NCBI RefSeq assembly: GCF_030316845.1
Contig: NZ_JASZYS010000014.1
Coordinates: forward strand, 124,001-188,000
DNA: 64,000 bases
DNA from: Variovorax davisae
Lineage (GTDB): Bacteria > Pseudomonadota > Gammaproteobacteria > Burkholderiales > Burkholderiaceae_C
Direction of reading: 5' to 3'
The position numbers and the translations under genes were made by a program. Below the pieces are notes generated by a model. The model ran no database searches. It saw only the letters and a program-made list of their open reading frames with translations, and was not told the DNA's origin. Of this stretch, positions 17,000 to 32,513 are shown in pieces. Each line of letters begins with the position of its first letter. The first letter of the stretch is position 1.

Positions 17000-17410
17000 T
17001 CAGCCTCGGGGTGCCGCCGGGGGCGCGGCACCGCCGCTGCCCGTCACCCAGTCGATGGCGTCCAGCAAGGCCTGGTCGTCGACCGGCTTGCGAAGAAAGA
17101 ACCGGGTGCCGAGGGCGCGCGCCAGGCGGCGCGTCTCGTCGTCGTCGCGCGCCGACAGCGCGATCACCGGGATGCCGAGCGCGGCCTGCGTGAGGCGCTC
17201 CTGCACCTGGAGGCCGCCGAGGCCCGGCATCGAGATGTCCAGCACCACGCAGCCGGCGGCGCCCTGGGCCGCATGCGCCAGGAAGGCCTCGCCGTCATCG
17301 AAGGTCATCGCGCGATGGCCGGCCGAACGCATCAGGCGCGCCAGCCCGCTTCGAACCGACGCATCGTCGTCGACCACATACACCACCAGGCCGGCATCGG
17401 TCTTCACCAT
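17000..17410 (-). CDS. Single-domain receiver protein (CheY-like)
   Basis: A 136-aa stand-alone receiver. It has VYVVDDDASVRSG for the acidic pocket, VVLDISMPGLGG with the phospho-acceptor Asp, ALSARDD for the switch region, and FLRKPVDDQAL with the conserved Lys. No output domain follows; the C-terminus is a short Gly/Ala/Pro tail. The ATG at 17410 is chosen because the receiver fold starts a few residues later. It converges with the FixJ-like gene, only 3 bases between stops, and may act as a phosphate sink or a second target of the FixL-like kinase. This is an inference from position only. Confidence 0.88.
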   Translation of the reverse strand: MVKTDAGLVVYVVDDDASVRSGLARLMRSAGHRAMTFDDGEAFLAHAAQGAAGCVVLDISMPGLGGLQVQERLTQAALGIPVIALSARDDDETRRLARALGTRFFLRKPVDDQALLDAIDWVTGSGGAAPPAAPRG

Positions 17411-17483
17411 GGGGACGGAGTCTTTCGCTGTAGCCGCATACGTTGCGCCCGCGGCCGGCCGAGCGGTATTGGACCTTGGTCCC

Positions 17484-17777
17484 ATGGAGACCCGTCACGC
17501 CTGGCGACTGCCGACCTGCGCCTGCCCGAACAGATTGCGCCGCCCCACTTCCGCCGGGCTGCGAAAGCCGATCGACGCCGTGTTCGCGCGCCTGCCGCGC
17601 ATCGCCGGCCGCGAGGATGCCCTTGACCACCAGCCCTTGAAGGAGACGACGCTGCGGCGCCACCTCGGGGTCACCTATCGCAAGGAGGGCTACCTGTCGC
17701 CCGCGGCCCAGCGGCTGGTGGCACTGCTGCGCTCGCGCGGCAAGCGGCTCTTCACGTCGGCGCTCGGCGACGGCTGA
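17484..17777 (+). pseudogene. Remnant of the C-terminal end of a LysR-type regulator
   Basis: An open frame of 97 codons whose last third reads TTLRRHLGVTYRKEGYLSP and then AAQRLVALLRS. This is the pattern found at the very end of LysR-type substrate-binding domains (a strand carrying 'lgv..r..g.lspaa', then a final helix). The N-terminal two thirds look unlike any LysR domain, and there is no helix-turn-helix. I read it as a decayed fragment of a regulator whose body has been lost. A short real protein is possible but less likely. Confidence 0.45.
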
Positions 17778-17782
17778 TCAGA

Positions 17783-17935
17783 TCAGCCCTCGATGGCGCG
17801 CGCCGAGCGCCGCAGCTGCTGCGCCATCATGCGCTGCATCCGCGTCTGCGGCGTGCGGTGCAGCAGCAGGTCGATGGCCCAGCCGGCCGCCACCACGACC
17901 GCCAGTGCGCCAAGGGTGAGAATTGCTGAGTCCAT
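17783..17935 (-). CDS. 50-aa single-pass membrane protein
   Basis: A small leftward gene encoding 50 residues: MDSAILTLGALAVVVAAGWA forms one hydrophobic segment, followed by an amphipathic basic tail with LLLHRTPQTRMQRMMAQQL. A clear ribosome site (GGAG, 8 bases before the ATG) and the single membrane helix plus cationic tail argue for a real small inner-membrane protein. Function is unknown. It lies next to the LysR remnant and upstream of no obvious operon partner. Confidence 0.6.
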   Translation of the reverse strand: MDSAILTLGALAVVVAAGWAIDLLLHRTPQTRMQRMMAQQLRRSARAIEG

Positions 17936-18073
17936 GGTCTGCTCCCGGTTCGACAATGGGGTGACTTTGCCCCTCCGCCCCCCGGCTGTGAACCCTCCAA
18001 ATGGACTGGGTTGTTTTGTGATCTAGGTCCTTTTTTCCCGCTGCAGCTGTGCTAGCGGGTGCCTCGCCCGAGC

Positions 18074-18946
18074 CTATGGGGCCGCGTCCAGCGCATGCCC
18101 GCCGGACTCGAAATCGCCGGCGTCGTGGCGCTCGGCCAGCTGGCTGTCGAGGTCGCCCCAGACCCGGTTCACCCGGCGCCCGCGCTGCACCGCGGGCCGC
18201 TCGGCGATCCGGTCGGTCCAGCGCTGGACATGGGTGTAGCTCTCGACCTGCAGGAACTCGCCGGCCCCGTAGACCAGGCCCTTGGCGAGCGCGCCATACC
18301 AGGGCCAGACCGCCATGTCGGCGATCGTGTACTGGTCGCCGGCCAGGTACGGGGCCTCGGCCAGCCGCCGGTCGAGCACGTCGAGCTGGCGCTTGACCTC
18401 CATCGCGAAGCGGTCGATGGCGTATTCGATCTTGGTCGGCGCGTAGGCGTAGAAATGGCCGAAGCCGCCGCCCAGGTAGGGGGCGCTGCCCATCTGCCAG
18501 AACAGCCAGGACAGGCAGGCGGCCCGGTCCGCCGGCACGGTCGGCAGGAAGGCGCCGAACTTCTCGGCCAGGTACAGCAGGATGGCGCCCGATTCGAACA
18601 CCCGCACCGGCGTCGGCGCGCTGCGGTCCATCAGGGCGGGGATCTTCGAGTTCGGGTTGACCGCCACGAAGCCGCTGCCGAACTGGTCGCCCTCGTTGAT
18701 CCGGATCAGCCAGGCGTCGTACTCGGCGCCCGCATGCCCCAGCGCCAGCAGTTCCTCCAGCATCACCGTGACCTTGACGCCGTTCGGCGTGGCCAGCGAA
18801 TAGAGCTGCAGCGGATGGCGGCCCACCGGCAGTTCCTTGTCGTGCGTCGGTCCCGCCACCGGCCGGTTGATGTTGGCGAATTGCCCGCCGTTGGCCTTGT
18901 TCCAGGTCCAGACCTGGGGTGGGGTGTAGTCCGATGATTCGTCCAT
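18074..18946 (-). CDS. yghU: YghU-type glutathione S-transferase
   Basis: A 290-aa GST of the Nu class (YghU/YfcG relatives). The long N-terminal extension VWTWNKANGGQFANINRPVA is diagnostic: the Thr/Asn residues in this loop bind two glutathiones in the E. coli enzyme and replace the usual Tyr/Ser/Cys catalysis. The thioredoxin-fold part has LYSLATPNGVKVTVMLEEL, the cis-Pro in NPNSKIPAL and FESGAILLYLAE. The helical C-domain holds YTIADMAVWPWYG. Known members show disulfide reductase and peroxidase activity. It stands alone, with 138 bases on one side and 93 on the other. Confidence 0.9.
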   Translation of the reverse strand: MDESSDYTPPQVWTWNKANGGQFANINRPVAGPTHDKELPVGRHPLQLYSLATPNGVKVTVMLEELLALGHAGAEYDAWLIRINEGDQFGSGFVAVNPNSKIPALMDRSAPTPVRVFESGAILLYLAEKFGAFLPTVPADRAACLSWLFWQMGSAPYLGGGFGHFYAYAPTKIEYAIDRFAMEVKRQLDVLDRRLAEAPYLAGDQYTIADMAVWPWYGALAKGLVYGAGEFLQVESYTHVQRWTDRIAERPAVQRGRRVNRVWGDLDSQLAERHDAGDFESGGHALDAAP

Positions 18947-19039
18947 GCGTGGCGCTCCGGGGTGCGGGGGGAAGAAGCGCGGCAGCGGGGGCCGCGCAGC
19001 CCGACTTTAGAGCGAATCGGCGCACCACGGCGCCGACGG

Positions 19040-19396
19040 CTAGACAGGGGGCTTCGACAGCGCCATCGCCGTGGCCTGCAGCTCGGGCACCAGCGTCAGC
19101 AGCCGGCGCGTGAGCCAGTACAGGTGGGCGGGATCGATCGGGTCGGGCAGCCGCAGCGTGTCGATCAGCCGCTGGGCCCGCGGCCCCAGGGGGAGTGCCG
19201 TGAGCGGCTCGAGCACCATGGCGAGCTCGTCCCGGACCGCCTCGTCGATGAGTTCATGCGCGTCGAGGCTGCGCCAGATCGCCTGCACGGCGCGTTCGCA
19301 CAGTTCGGCATCGGACAGCGGCGCCGGCAGCGCGGGGTCGGGCGGCACGCCGCGCGTTCCGGCCGCTTCACGCGAATAGCTTCTTCGCAGGCTCAT
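19040..19396 (-). CDS. Hypothetical protein, 118 aa
   Basis: A helical, soluble, leucine-rich protein of 118 residues with no signal peptide. Its centre reads LCERAVQAIWRSLDAHELID and VLEPLTALPLGPRAQRL, and the C-terminal helix is LYWLTRRLLTLVPELQA. I do not recognise a family. The gene is supported by a strong ribosome site (AAGGAG, 7 bases before the ATG at 19396) and by consistent codon use. It lies 24 bases downstream of the PHB depolymerase-like gene in the same direction and may be the last gene of that transcript, which would suggest a link with storage-polymer metabolism. Confidence 0.65.
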   Translation of the reverse strand: MSLRRSYSREAAGTRGVPPDPALPAPLSDAELCERAVQAIWRSLDAHELIDEAVRDELAMVLEPLTALPLGPRAQRLIDTLRLPDPIDPAHLYWLTRRLLTLVPELQATAMALSKPPV

Positions 19397-19420
19397 CTGC
19401 CGCTCCTTCGGGGCACCAGT

Positions 19421-20470
19421 CTAGTGCGGCCTCGCAGAGATGTAATGACGCGCTGCAGCATGGCGCACCGCAAACTGCCTGGCGGCGAAGGACCAGGCCA
19501 TGCGCGACGCGTCGGGCCCCGCGCCGTCGCTGTAGGGCTGGCTGGCCGCCCCGCCGCTCCAGGCGTGCCCGAGCCGGTCGACTTCCACCAGGGTCGCCAC
19601 CGTGCTGCCGCGGCGCTTGAAGTCGGTCACGGTCGCCGGGTAGCGCTGGCCCCGTCGCACCGTGCGCTTCTTGCTCGACGTGGCGCCCATGGCATCGGCC
19701 CAGGCGCGAACCGCAGCCAGCCCGTTCGACGCCGCGACCACGCTGTCCCTGGCGCCATGGATGACCATCAGCGGCGGCCATCCGGCCACCGGCGCCAAGG
19801 GCGACGCCGCCAGCGGTTTCGTGGACCGATGGCCATGCATGGCGCCGAGGGCGGACAAGGTCGAATGCGCCGTCCCGGGCGGGATGCCCGAGTGCATCAC
19901 CACCGCGCCGAAGCGGTCGGGATGCCTGGCGACGAGCAAGGCCGCCATGCTGGCACCCGCCGACAGCCCCGCCACCGCGATGCGCGTGCGATCCACCGCG
20001 TACATCAGGCAGACCTGGTCGATCGTCTTCATGATGAGCGCCACTTCGCCATAGGCGCGCCCCGACGAGGTATCGAACCAGTTCCAGCAGCCTTGCGGGT
20101 TCGACACCCGGTCCTGCTCCGGATAGAGCACCATGAAGCGTTCGCGGCCTGCGATCAGGTTCATGCGCGTGCTGGTGGCGAAGGTCTTCGCATCCTGTCC
20201 GCAGCCATGCAGCATGACCATCAGCGGCAGGCGCTCGCCGAACCCGACCTCGGGTGGCCGGTAGAGCCGGAACCGGCGCATCCCCGTCGCACCCATGGCC
20301 AGGCCCGGGATCCACTGGCCCGCACCCGCGGGCGCGCGCCGCTTCTCGAGCACCGGCTTGACGGTCCGGTCGACCGCCCGCGTACCGGCGCGCAGGGTGC
20401 CGCGCGTGATCGCCTCCATGCCACGGGCGACCACGCCCAGCCAGCCGCCGGATTTGCTGCGTCGCGCCAT
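19421..20470 (-). CDS. PHB depolymerase-family esterase
   Basis: A 349-aa alpha/beta hydrolase of the PHB-depolymerase (LpqC/PhaZ-like) esterase family. The oxyanion region is LMVMLHGCGQDAKTFA, the nucleophile lies in AVAGLSAGASMA, the acid probably in VIHGARDSVV, and the His in DRLGHAWSGG. FVVLYPEQ-type and NPQGCWNWFD segments are also typical. There is no signal peptide; the N-terminus is basic (ARRSKSGGW), so the enzyme is probably cytoplasmic, acting on stored polyhydroxybutyrate or oligomers. The ATG at 20470 overlaps the stop of the upstream small gene by one base (TGATG), which implies translational coupling and identifies the start. Confidence 0.88.
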   Translation of the reverse strand: MARRSKSGGWLGVVARGMEAITRGTLRAGTRAVDRTVKPVLEKRRAPAGAGQWIPGLAMGATGMRRFRLYRPPEVGFGERLPLMVMLHGCGQDAKTFATSTRMNLIAGRERFMVLYPEQDRVSNPQGCWNWFDTSSGRAYGEVALIMKTIDQVCLMYAVDRTRIAVAGLSAGASMAALLVARHPDRFGAVVMHSGIPPGTAHSTLSALGAMHGHRSTKPLAASPLAPVAGWPPLMVIHGARDSVVAASNGLAAVRAWADAMGATSSKKRTVRRGQRYPATVTDFKRRGSTVATLVEVDRLGHAWSGGAASQPYSDGAGPDASRMAWSFAARQFAVRHAAARHYISARPH

Positions 20471-20679
20471 CAGCGGCGCGACTTCCGCCTGGCGACCGGC
20501 GGGCGGGGCGGCTTGCCGCTCCAGAAATCGACGATCTGCCGGGTCGCCTCGGCTTGCGCGGCGCCGACCTGACGACGGGCCGCCGCCGTGGACTGGGCGC
20601 GCGCCGAGCCCACCGCCTTGTTGGCCGCGCTCAGCCACATGCTCATCAAGGGGTTCTTCTTCATCCAGGGGTTGCTCAT
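20470..20679 (-). CDS. Small phasin-like protein coupled to the PHB depolymerase-like gene
   Basis: A 69-aa protein starting MSNPWMKKNPLMSMWLSAAN, followed by an Ala/Arg/Gln-rich amphipathic helix with RRQVGAAQAEATRQIVDFW and a Lys/Arg/Pro-rich tail. The NPWMKKNPLMSMWL opening and amphipathic helix recall granule-associated phasin-type peptides, and the coupling (TGATG) to a PHB depolymerase-family esterase supports a role at polymer granules. This is an inference; no enzyme motif is present. The second in-frame ATG (20679) has GGAGGC just upstream and is preferred to an earlier start at 20712. Confidence 0.65.
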   Translation of the reverse strand: MSNPWMKKNPLMSMWLSAANKAVGSARAQSTAAARRQVGAAQAEATRQIVDFWSGKPPRPPVARRKSRR

Positions 20680-20777
20680 GGAGCCTCCGTCTCGACCGAG
20701 GGTCGACAGCACCCACTGTCGCCCGGCCGGCGATGCCGCAGCGCAGCAATTTCACCCGATCGGAGGTGGCCGCCGTC

Positions 20778-22984
20778 CTACGCGTCGCGCGTCGACGCGG
20801 CCGCCCCGGCGCGCCATTCCCGGATGCTCGCCAGCAGGCTGTCCGCGTCGACCGGCTTCACGAAATGACAGTCGAAGCCGGCATCCAGCGCCGCCCGGCG
20901 GTCCTCGTACTGCCCGTATCCCGTGAGCGCGACCAGCAGCAGGGCGGCCCCCCCATCGGCACGCAGACGGCGCGCGACTTCATAGCCGTCCAGCCGCGGC
21001 AAGCCGATGTCCAGCAGCACGATGGCGGGCTGGAACTGCGCCGCGATCTCCAGCGCCTCTTCGCCATCGCCCGCGGTCCGGATCGCGTGTCCTTCCATCT
21101 CCAGCATCGTCGCCAGCGCCTGCGCGGCGTCGACGTTGTCGTCGACCACCAGGATGCGCTCGGAAGGACACGCTTGCGCGGGATCAGGAAAGGACACCGG
21201 CGCAGCGCCCGTGCGCAGCGTCGCCCTGCGGGGCAACCTCACCCGGAACTCGGAGCCGAGGTTGCGGCCGCGGCTGTGCACCTCGATCCGGCCGCCGTGC
21301 ATCTCGGTCAGCCGCCGGGCCAAGGTCAATCCGACGCCCAGGCCGCCCTGCGCGCGGTCCAGCCCTCGCTTGCCCTGGGCGAAGAGATCGAAGATGCGCG
21401 GCAGCAGCTCTTCGTCGATGCCCATGCCTTCGTCCCGCACCGCGATCTCGACGCCCCGGTCGTCGACCACCACCTGCAGGTCGATCGGCGTCGCCTCGGG
21501 GCTGTACTTCGCGGCGTTGTGAAGCAGGTTGGCGATGACCTGCGTGAGCCTGGCGCCGTCGGCATCCATCCAGATCGGGGCTTCGGGCATCGCCACGCCG
21601 AGCACCTGGCGCCGGCTCTCCAGCAGCTGGTGCACGGTCTCGATGCTGTGCGCGACCACCACCCGGAGGTCGACCGGATCGCACTTGAGCGTGATCTTCC
21701 CCTGGCTGATGCGCGTGACGTCCAGCAGCTCCTCCATGAGCCGCGTGATCTGGCGCAGCTGGCGGCCCGCCAGGTCCAGCGCCCATGTCACCTTGGGATG
21801 CTTGTCCGCCACCCGCCGGATGATCTCGATGGCCGTGTGGACCGAGGCCAGCGGATTGCGCAGCTCGTGCGACAGCATGGCCAGGAACTCGTCCTTTCGC
21901 TGGCTGGCCTGCTGCAGCTCCTGCTGCGCTGCCTGGCGCTCGACGATCTCGTGCTGGAGGTTGCGATAGAGCCGCGCATTCTCGAACGCCGCCCCCGCCC
22001 GCGTCGCCACCTCCTGCACCAGGGTCAGGTCGGCCTCGCGCAGCCAGGCGCCGTCTTCGGGCGACGCCACCAGAAGGACACCCGGCACCCGCTCTCCGAA
22101 GAGCAGGGGGACCGCGGTGACGGAGGCCAGGGCGGCTTCGCCGAGATCGCCGTCGGGATGCCCCAGCGCGCCCGGGGCCAGCGGCATCGCCTCGACGGCC
22201 ACCCTGGCCACGCGGCGCAGGCTCGCCGCTTCCTGCAGCGCGGCCATGACCGCATCGGCCGGCGCCAGCTCGGCGCCGGACGCGAGCGCTGCGGGCCCGC
22301 CGCCCGCGGGGCGGGCCGCGATCGCGAACGAGCCGCGGCCGAGATCGGGATCCGCGATCCAGACCAGGGCCAGGGCGGCGCGCTCCGGCACCAGCAGCGC
22401 GACCAGCTCCTGCATCGCCACCCGGATGTCCAGGGACCGGTTGAGCGCCTGGCTGGCACCGGCCAGGAAGGCGGAGCGCCGGTCGTTCTCCTCGGCCAGG
22501 CGGCGGGCGGCGTCCGAGGCCATCATCGCCGCGCGCGCATCGGCCTGGCGCTCGACCTGGCGCTGCATGAGGTAGAGCGACACGAAGACGCCGACCTTGC
22601 TGCGCAGGATCTCGGGCACCACCGGCGAGAGGATGTAGTCGACCGCGCCGAGCGAATAGCCGCGCGCGGTCTGGATCTCGTCCGCGTACGAGGTGATGAA
22701 GATGATCGGCGTGTGGGCGCTGCGCCGGTGGTTGCGGATCAGCGTCGCGGTCTCGAAGCCATCCATGCCAGGCATGTTCACGTCGAGCATGATCACGGCG
22801 AACTCGCGCTGGAGGATCTCGCGCAGCGCGTCGGCCCCCGAGCGCACCATCACGAGGTTCTGGCCCAGCTCCTCGAGGACCGTGCGGAAGACGAGCAGCT
22901 TTTCCGGCAGGTCGTCGACGATCAGGATGTTGGCGCGCTCGCCGCCGGGCGCGTCGCCCTGCGGCGCCGGGCCGTTCTTCGGCG

Positions 22985-22994
<10 letters not shown>
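20778..22994 (-). CDS. REC-GAF-kinase-REC hybrid histidine kinase
   Basis: A 738-aa cytoplasmic hybrid kinase. It starts with a receiver (NILIVDDL, Asp in IMLDVNMPGMDG), then a coiled linker (about 145-175), a GAF-like domain (about 185-340), and the HisKA phosphoacceptor in FLAMLSHELRNPLASVHTA (His about 376). The ATP-binding boxes are NLLHNAAKYSP, DEGMGID and GLGVGLTLARR, and a second receiver lies at the C-terminus (VVDDNVDAA, VLLDIGLPRLDG, VKPVD). The start is GTG at 22994, inside the last codons of the HAMP-repeat kinase, overlapping its stop by 10 bases. Translational coupling is likely. The first receiver makes it a natural phosphorylation target of that upstream kinase. Confidence 0.92.
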
Positions 22995-29332
<6,338 letters not shown>

Positions 29333-29494
29333 CTGTGCCTCGTGATTCGACCTAGGGTGGATTGCAACGGCTGGCGGGGAAGTGTAGACCGCGGCCCCAA
29401 TTTGTAACAGTGCCTTGCTGCGCGCGTCTCGCGCGCCGACGCGGCGGCCCGCATGCAGAACGTGGGCGCCCCGGCGCAGGTTTACGGGAAGGGC

Positions 29495-29680
29495 TCAGGT
29501 CTTGAGCTGCCCAAGTGCCGCGACTGCCAGGGCCGCCGCCGCGACCAGGGCGGCCCAGAGCACCCGGGCCAGCTCCCAAGGCGGCTTCGCAGACTCCGCA
29601 GCCATTCGCAGCACCTTTCGCTGCGCCATCAGCGGCGCTCCGGCCAGCCGGCCTCTGACCACATGGTCGTCTTCGATCAA
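29495..29680 (-). CDS. 61-aa single-pass membrane protein with TTG start
   Basis: A small leftward gene beginning at TTG (29678-29680). The ribosome site is unusually strong: GGAGGAGGGAG ends 5 bases before the TTG, which decides the start. The product is IEDDHVVRGRLAGAPLMAQR followed by a membrane segment VLWAALVAAAALAVAALG and a short LKT tail. No family is recognised. It lies upstream of the HAMP-repeat kinase gene in the same direction, 162 bases before its start, and could be co-transcribed with it. Confidence 0.5.
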   Translation of the reverse strand: MIEDDHVVRGRLAGAPLMAQRKVLRMAAESAKPPWELARVLWAALVAAAALAVAALGQLKT

Positions 29681-30041
29681 ACAGGCTCCCTCCTCCGGGA
29701 ATTCGTCGCGTTGCGGCGTTCAGGTCTGGACGCCTCGCATGTCGTCATTCGAAGCATTCGACCCGGGCATGGCTCTCCTTCGTTCGCGGCGATGGTGCGA
29801 ACACGCAATGCGCGGTATTTGGCCTTTGCGCGAGCACCGCCCGCGTAGGCGGGGCGGCACTATCGCCACGCGGTCGATTCCTACACACGGGCGCGTCGGG
29901 TTCGCGCTCGGCGGCCACTCGCGAACGCCGACAACCAGAATGCACGCCGCCTCGGTGCCCCCTTGTCCGCCACATTGCCCTAGACTCGTTCGAGAGCATT
30001 TCACTCCCTGCGCCTGAAGGGCATCTGGAACCCCGTCGATC
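29681..30041. other. Non-coding gap between divergent genes
   Basis: This 361-base stretch separates the leftward 61-aa gene from the rightward PAS kinase. No open frame here has a ribosome site or recognisable product. It should contain both divergent promoters. I saw no strong palindrome or direct repeat in it. Confidence 0.5.
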
Positions 30042-32513
30042 ATGACCACGCCAGCACCCGCACGCTCGGACGCCACCCCTGCGCAGAACACCGGCTTGGC
30101 ATTCATGGCGGGAAAAGGAGAGATGGCCGCCCTGATGCAGGGCCACGACTGGTCGGCCTCCTCGCTCGGCGACCCGGCGCTGTGGCCGCAGTCCCTGCGC
30201 ACCGTCGTTCGCCTCATGCTCAACACCGGGCATCCGATGTACGTCTGGTGGGGGCCCGAATTGACTTGCCTGTACAACGACGCCTATCGGGAGTCGATCG
30301 GCCCCGAGCGCCACCCCGGCTCGCTCGGGCGCCCCGCGCGCGAAGTCTGGGCCGAAATCTGGGACGTGATATTCCCGCAGATCGAACAGGTCCTGAGCGG
30401 AGGCGGGGCCACCTGGCACGTCGATCATCTGGTGCCGATCACCCGGCACGGCCGGCGTGAGGACGTCTTCTGGACCTACAGCTACAGTCCGATCGACGAC
30501 GAGCGCGCGCCCGGTGGGATCGGCGGCGTGCTGGTGCAATGCACCGAGACCACGCAACAGGTTCTCGCGGCCCGGCAGCTGGCGTCCGAGCGAGACCGAT
30601 GGGCTGCGCTGCGCGAGAGCGAGATGCGCTTCCGGTCGGCCTTGCATGCGGGTGGGATGGGGGCCTGGGAAACCGACTACCAGACGCTGACGAGATCCTG
30701 GACCCCGGAGGGCATGGCGCTCTTCGGGCTCAGCCTGCCGGACGGGCGGGGCCGCGTGGGTGGCCCCGACGACGAATACGTGGCCGCGCTGCACCCGGAC
30801 CACCGCCATCTGGCCGCCGGGTTCCGCGAACTGGCGGATCGGCAGGACTCCTTCCCGGCGGAGTACTGGATCGAGCGGGCCGACGGTTCGAAGCTGTGGC
30901 TCGAGGGGCGCGGGATGGTCATTTCCCGAATGCCGGACGGCCGGGCCCATCGCCTGGTCAGCATCATGGCCGACGCGACCGAACGCAAGAGGGTCGAACA
31001 GCGCCTGCGGATCGAGCATCAACGCCTCGAACTGGCGCTGGGTGCGGGGCGCATGGGCGCCTACGACATGAACATCCCGGACAACGTCTTGTGGTGGTCG
31101 GCGCAAACCTACCGGCTCTTCGGCGTCAGCGACCAGGATTTCGTGCCGACGCCGGCCCACGTGCTGGCCTTGCTTCACCCGGACGACCGGGAGGGCTACA
31201 TTCGGCGCCGCGCCGAGGCCATCCAGGGCCATCGACCCTTCGTGCACGAGTTCCGCATCCTGCGGCCCGATGGCACGCTAGCCTGGCTCGGCCACCGCGG
31301 TCACGTCGAATACGACGCCGGCGGCCGTCCCGTGCGCATCTTCGGCGTCACGATGGACATCACCGAGCGCAAGCTGGTCGAGACCCGGCTCCAGGACGCG
31401 GACCGCCAGAAAGACCGCTTCATCGCGATGCTGGCGCATGAACTGCGCAACCCGCTGGCGCCCATCCGCAATGCCATCGCCGTGTTGCGCAAGATCGGCG
31501 GTGGCAATGCGACCTCGGCCTGGTGCCATGACGTCATCGATCGACAGGTGAGCCAGATGGCGCATCTCCTCGACGACCTGCTCGACGCGTCGCGCCTGAG
31601 TCACGGCCATCTGCGCCTGCGCATGCAGCCGCTGAGGCTGGCAACGGCGATCGACCGGGCGATCGAAATCGCCAAGCCGGTGATCGACGCCGGCGGCCAC
31701 TCGTTTTCGTTGCAGCTGGCGGCCCGGCCCTTCGAACTCGAAGGCGACCTGACGCGACTGGCGCAGGTCTTCTCCAACATCCTCATCAATGCCGCCAAGT
31801 ACACGCCACGGGGCGGCGCCATCGCACTGGCCATCGAACGCGAGGATCAGCAGGCCCTGGTCAGCGTGACCGACACCGGCATCGGCCTCGAGTCGCGTCA
31901 CCTCGAGCGGATCTTCGACATGTTCGGCCAGGTGGAATCGTCGTTGGCCCGCGCCCAAGGTGGGCAGGGGATCGGACTGGCCCTGGCGAAGGCCCTGGTG
32001 GAAATGCATGGCGGGACCATCGCCGCCCTCAGCGAAGGCCTGGGCAAGGGAAGCCGGTTCGAAGTCCGCCTGCCGCTGGCTTCCCAGGAAGCCGAGGTGA
32101 GCCAGGAAGCGGCCGGCGCGCCGGAAGCCGCCGCGGCGGCCGGCTGTCGCGTGCTGGTGGTCGACGACATGCGCGACAGTGCCGACAGCCTGGCGCTTGC
32201 CGTGCAGGCGCTGGGCTATGAGGTCGAGGTGGCCTACGGCGGCCAAGCGGCCTGGCACAAGATCGAGGCCGAACGACCCGGCATCGTCTTGCTGGATCTG
32301 GGGATGCCCGAGGTCGACGGCTACGAGGTGTGCCGTCGGGTCCGGGCTACACCCTGGGGGCGCGACGTCGTGCTGATCGCACAGACCGGGTGGGGAAACG
32401 ACAACGATCGGGAAGGCACGCGCAGGGCCGGGTTCGACCATCATCTCGTCAAGCCCGTGGAACTCGGCGCGCTGGCCGCGTTGCTCGAATCGGCTAGCCC
32501 GGTCTCCCGCTGA
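30042..32513 (+). CDS. Multi-PAS hybrid histidine kinase with C-terminal receiver
   Basis: An 823-aa cytoplasmic hybrid kinase. The first 180 residues form a PAS-like input (YVWWGPELTCLYNDAYRESI is typical of light/redox-sensing kinases annotated this way). Two further PAS/PAC modules follow (about 190-320 and 325-450, each ending in DATERKRVEQ or DITERKLVET). HisKA is FIAMLAHELRNPLAPIRNA (His466); the ATP boxes are NILINAAKYTP, DTGIGLE and GQGIGLALAK. The receiver has VVDDMRDSAD, VLLDLGMPEVDG and VKPVEL. It overlaps the convergent stressosome-operon kinase tail by 20 bases at 32494-32513. Input signal unknown. Confidence 0.92.
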   Translation: MTTPAPARSDATPAQNTGLAFMAGKGEMAALMQGHDWSASSLGDPALWPQSLRTVVRLMLNTGHPMYVWWGPELTCLYNDAYRESIGPERHPGSLGRPAREVWAEIWDVIFPQIEQVLSGGGATWHVDHLVPITRHGRREDVFWTYSYSPIDDERAPGGIGGVLVQCTETTQQVLAARQLASERDRWAALRESEMRFRSALHAGGMGAWETDYQTLTRSWTPEGMALFGLSLPDGRGRVGGPDDEYVAALHPDHRHLAAGFRELADRQDSFPAEYWIERADGSKLWLEGRGMVISRMPDGRAHRLVSIMADATERKRVEQRLRIEHQRLELALGAGRMGAYDMNIPDNVLWWSAQTYRLFGVSDQDFVPTPAHVLALLHPDDREGYIRRRAEAIQGHRPFVHEFRILRPDGTLAWLGHRGHVEYDAGGRPVRIFGVTMDITERKLVETRLQDADRQKDRFIAMLAHELRNPLAPIRNAIAVLRKIGGGNATSAWCHDVIDRQVSQMAHLLDDLLDASRLSHGHLRLRMQPLRLATAIDRAIEIAKPVIDAGGHSFSLQLAARPFELEGDLTRLAQVFSNILINAAKYTPRGGAIALAIEREDQQALVSVTDTGIGLESRHLERIFDMFGQVESSLARAQGGQGIGLALAKALVEMHGGTIAALSEGLGKGSRFEVRLPLASQEAEVSQEAAGAPEAAAAAGCRVLVVDDMRDSADSLALAVQALGYEVEVAYGGQAAWHKIEAERPGIVLLDLGMPEVDGYEVCRRVRATPWGRDVVLIAQTGWGNDNDREGTRRAGFDHHLVKPVELGALAALLESASPVSR

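Noticed and set aside
29720..31247. Minus-strand frames over the start of the multi-PAS kinase (185 and 500 codons)
   Set aside because: They are shadows of the kinase gene with no ribosome site; PAS and kinase motifs are on the + strand.
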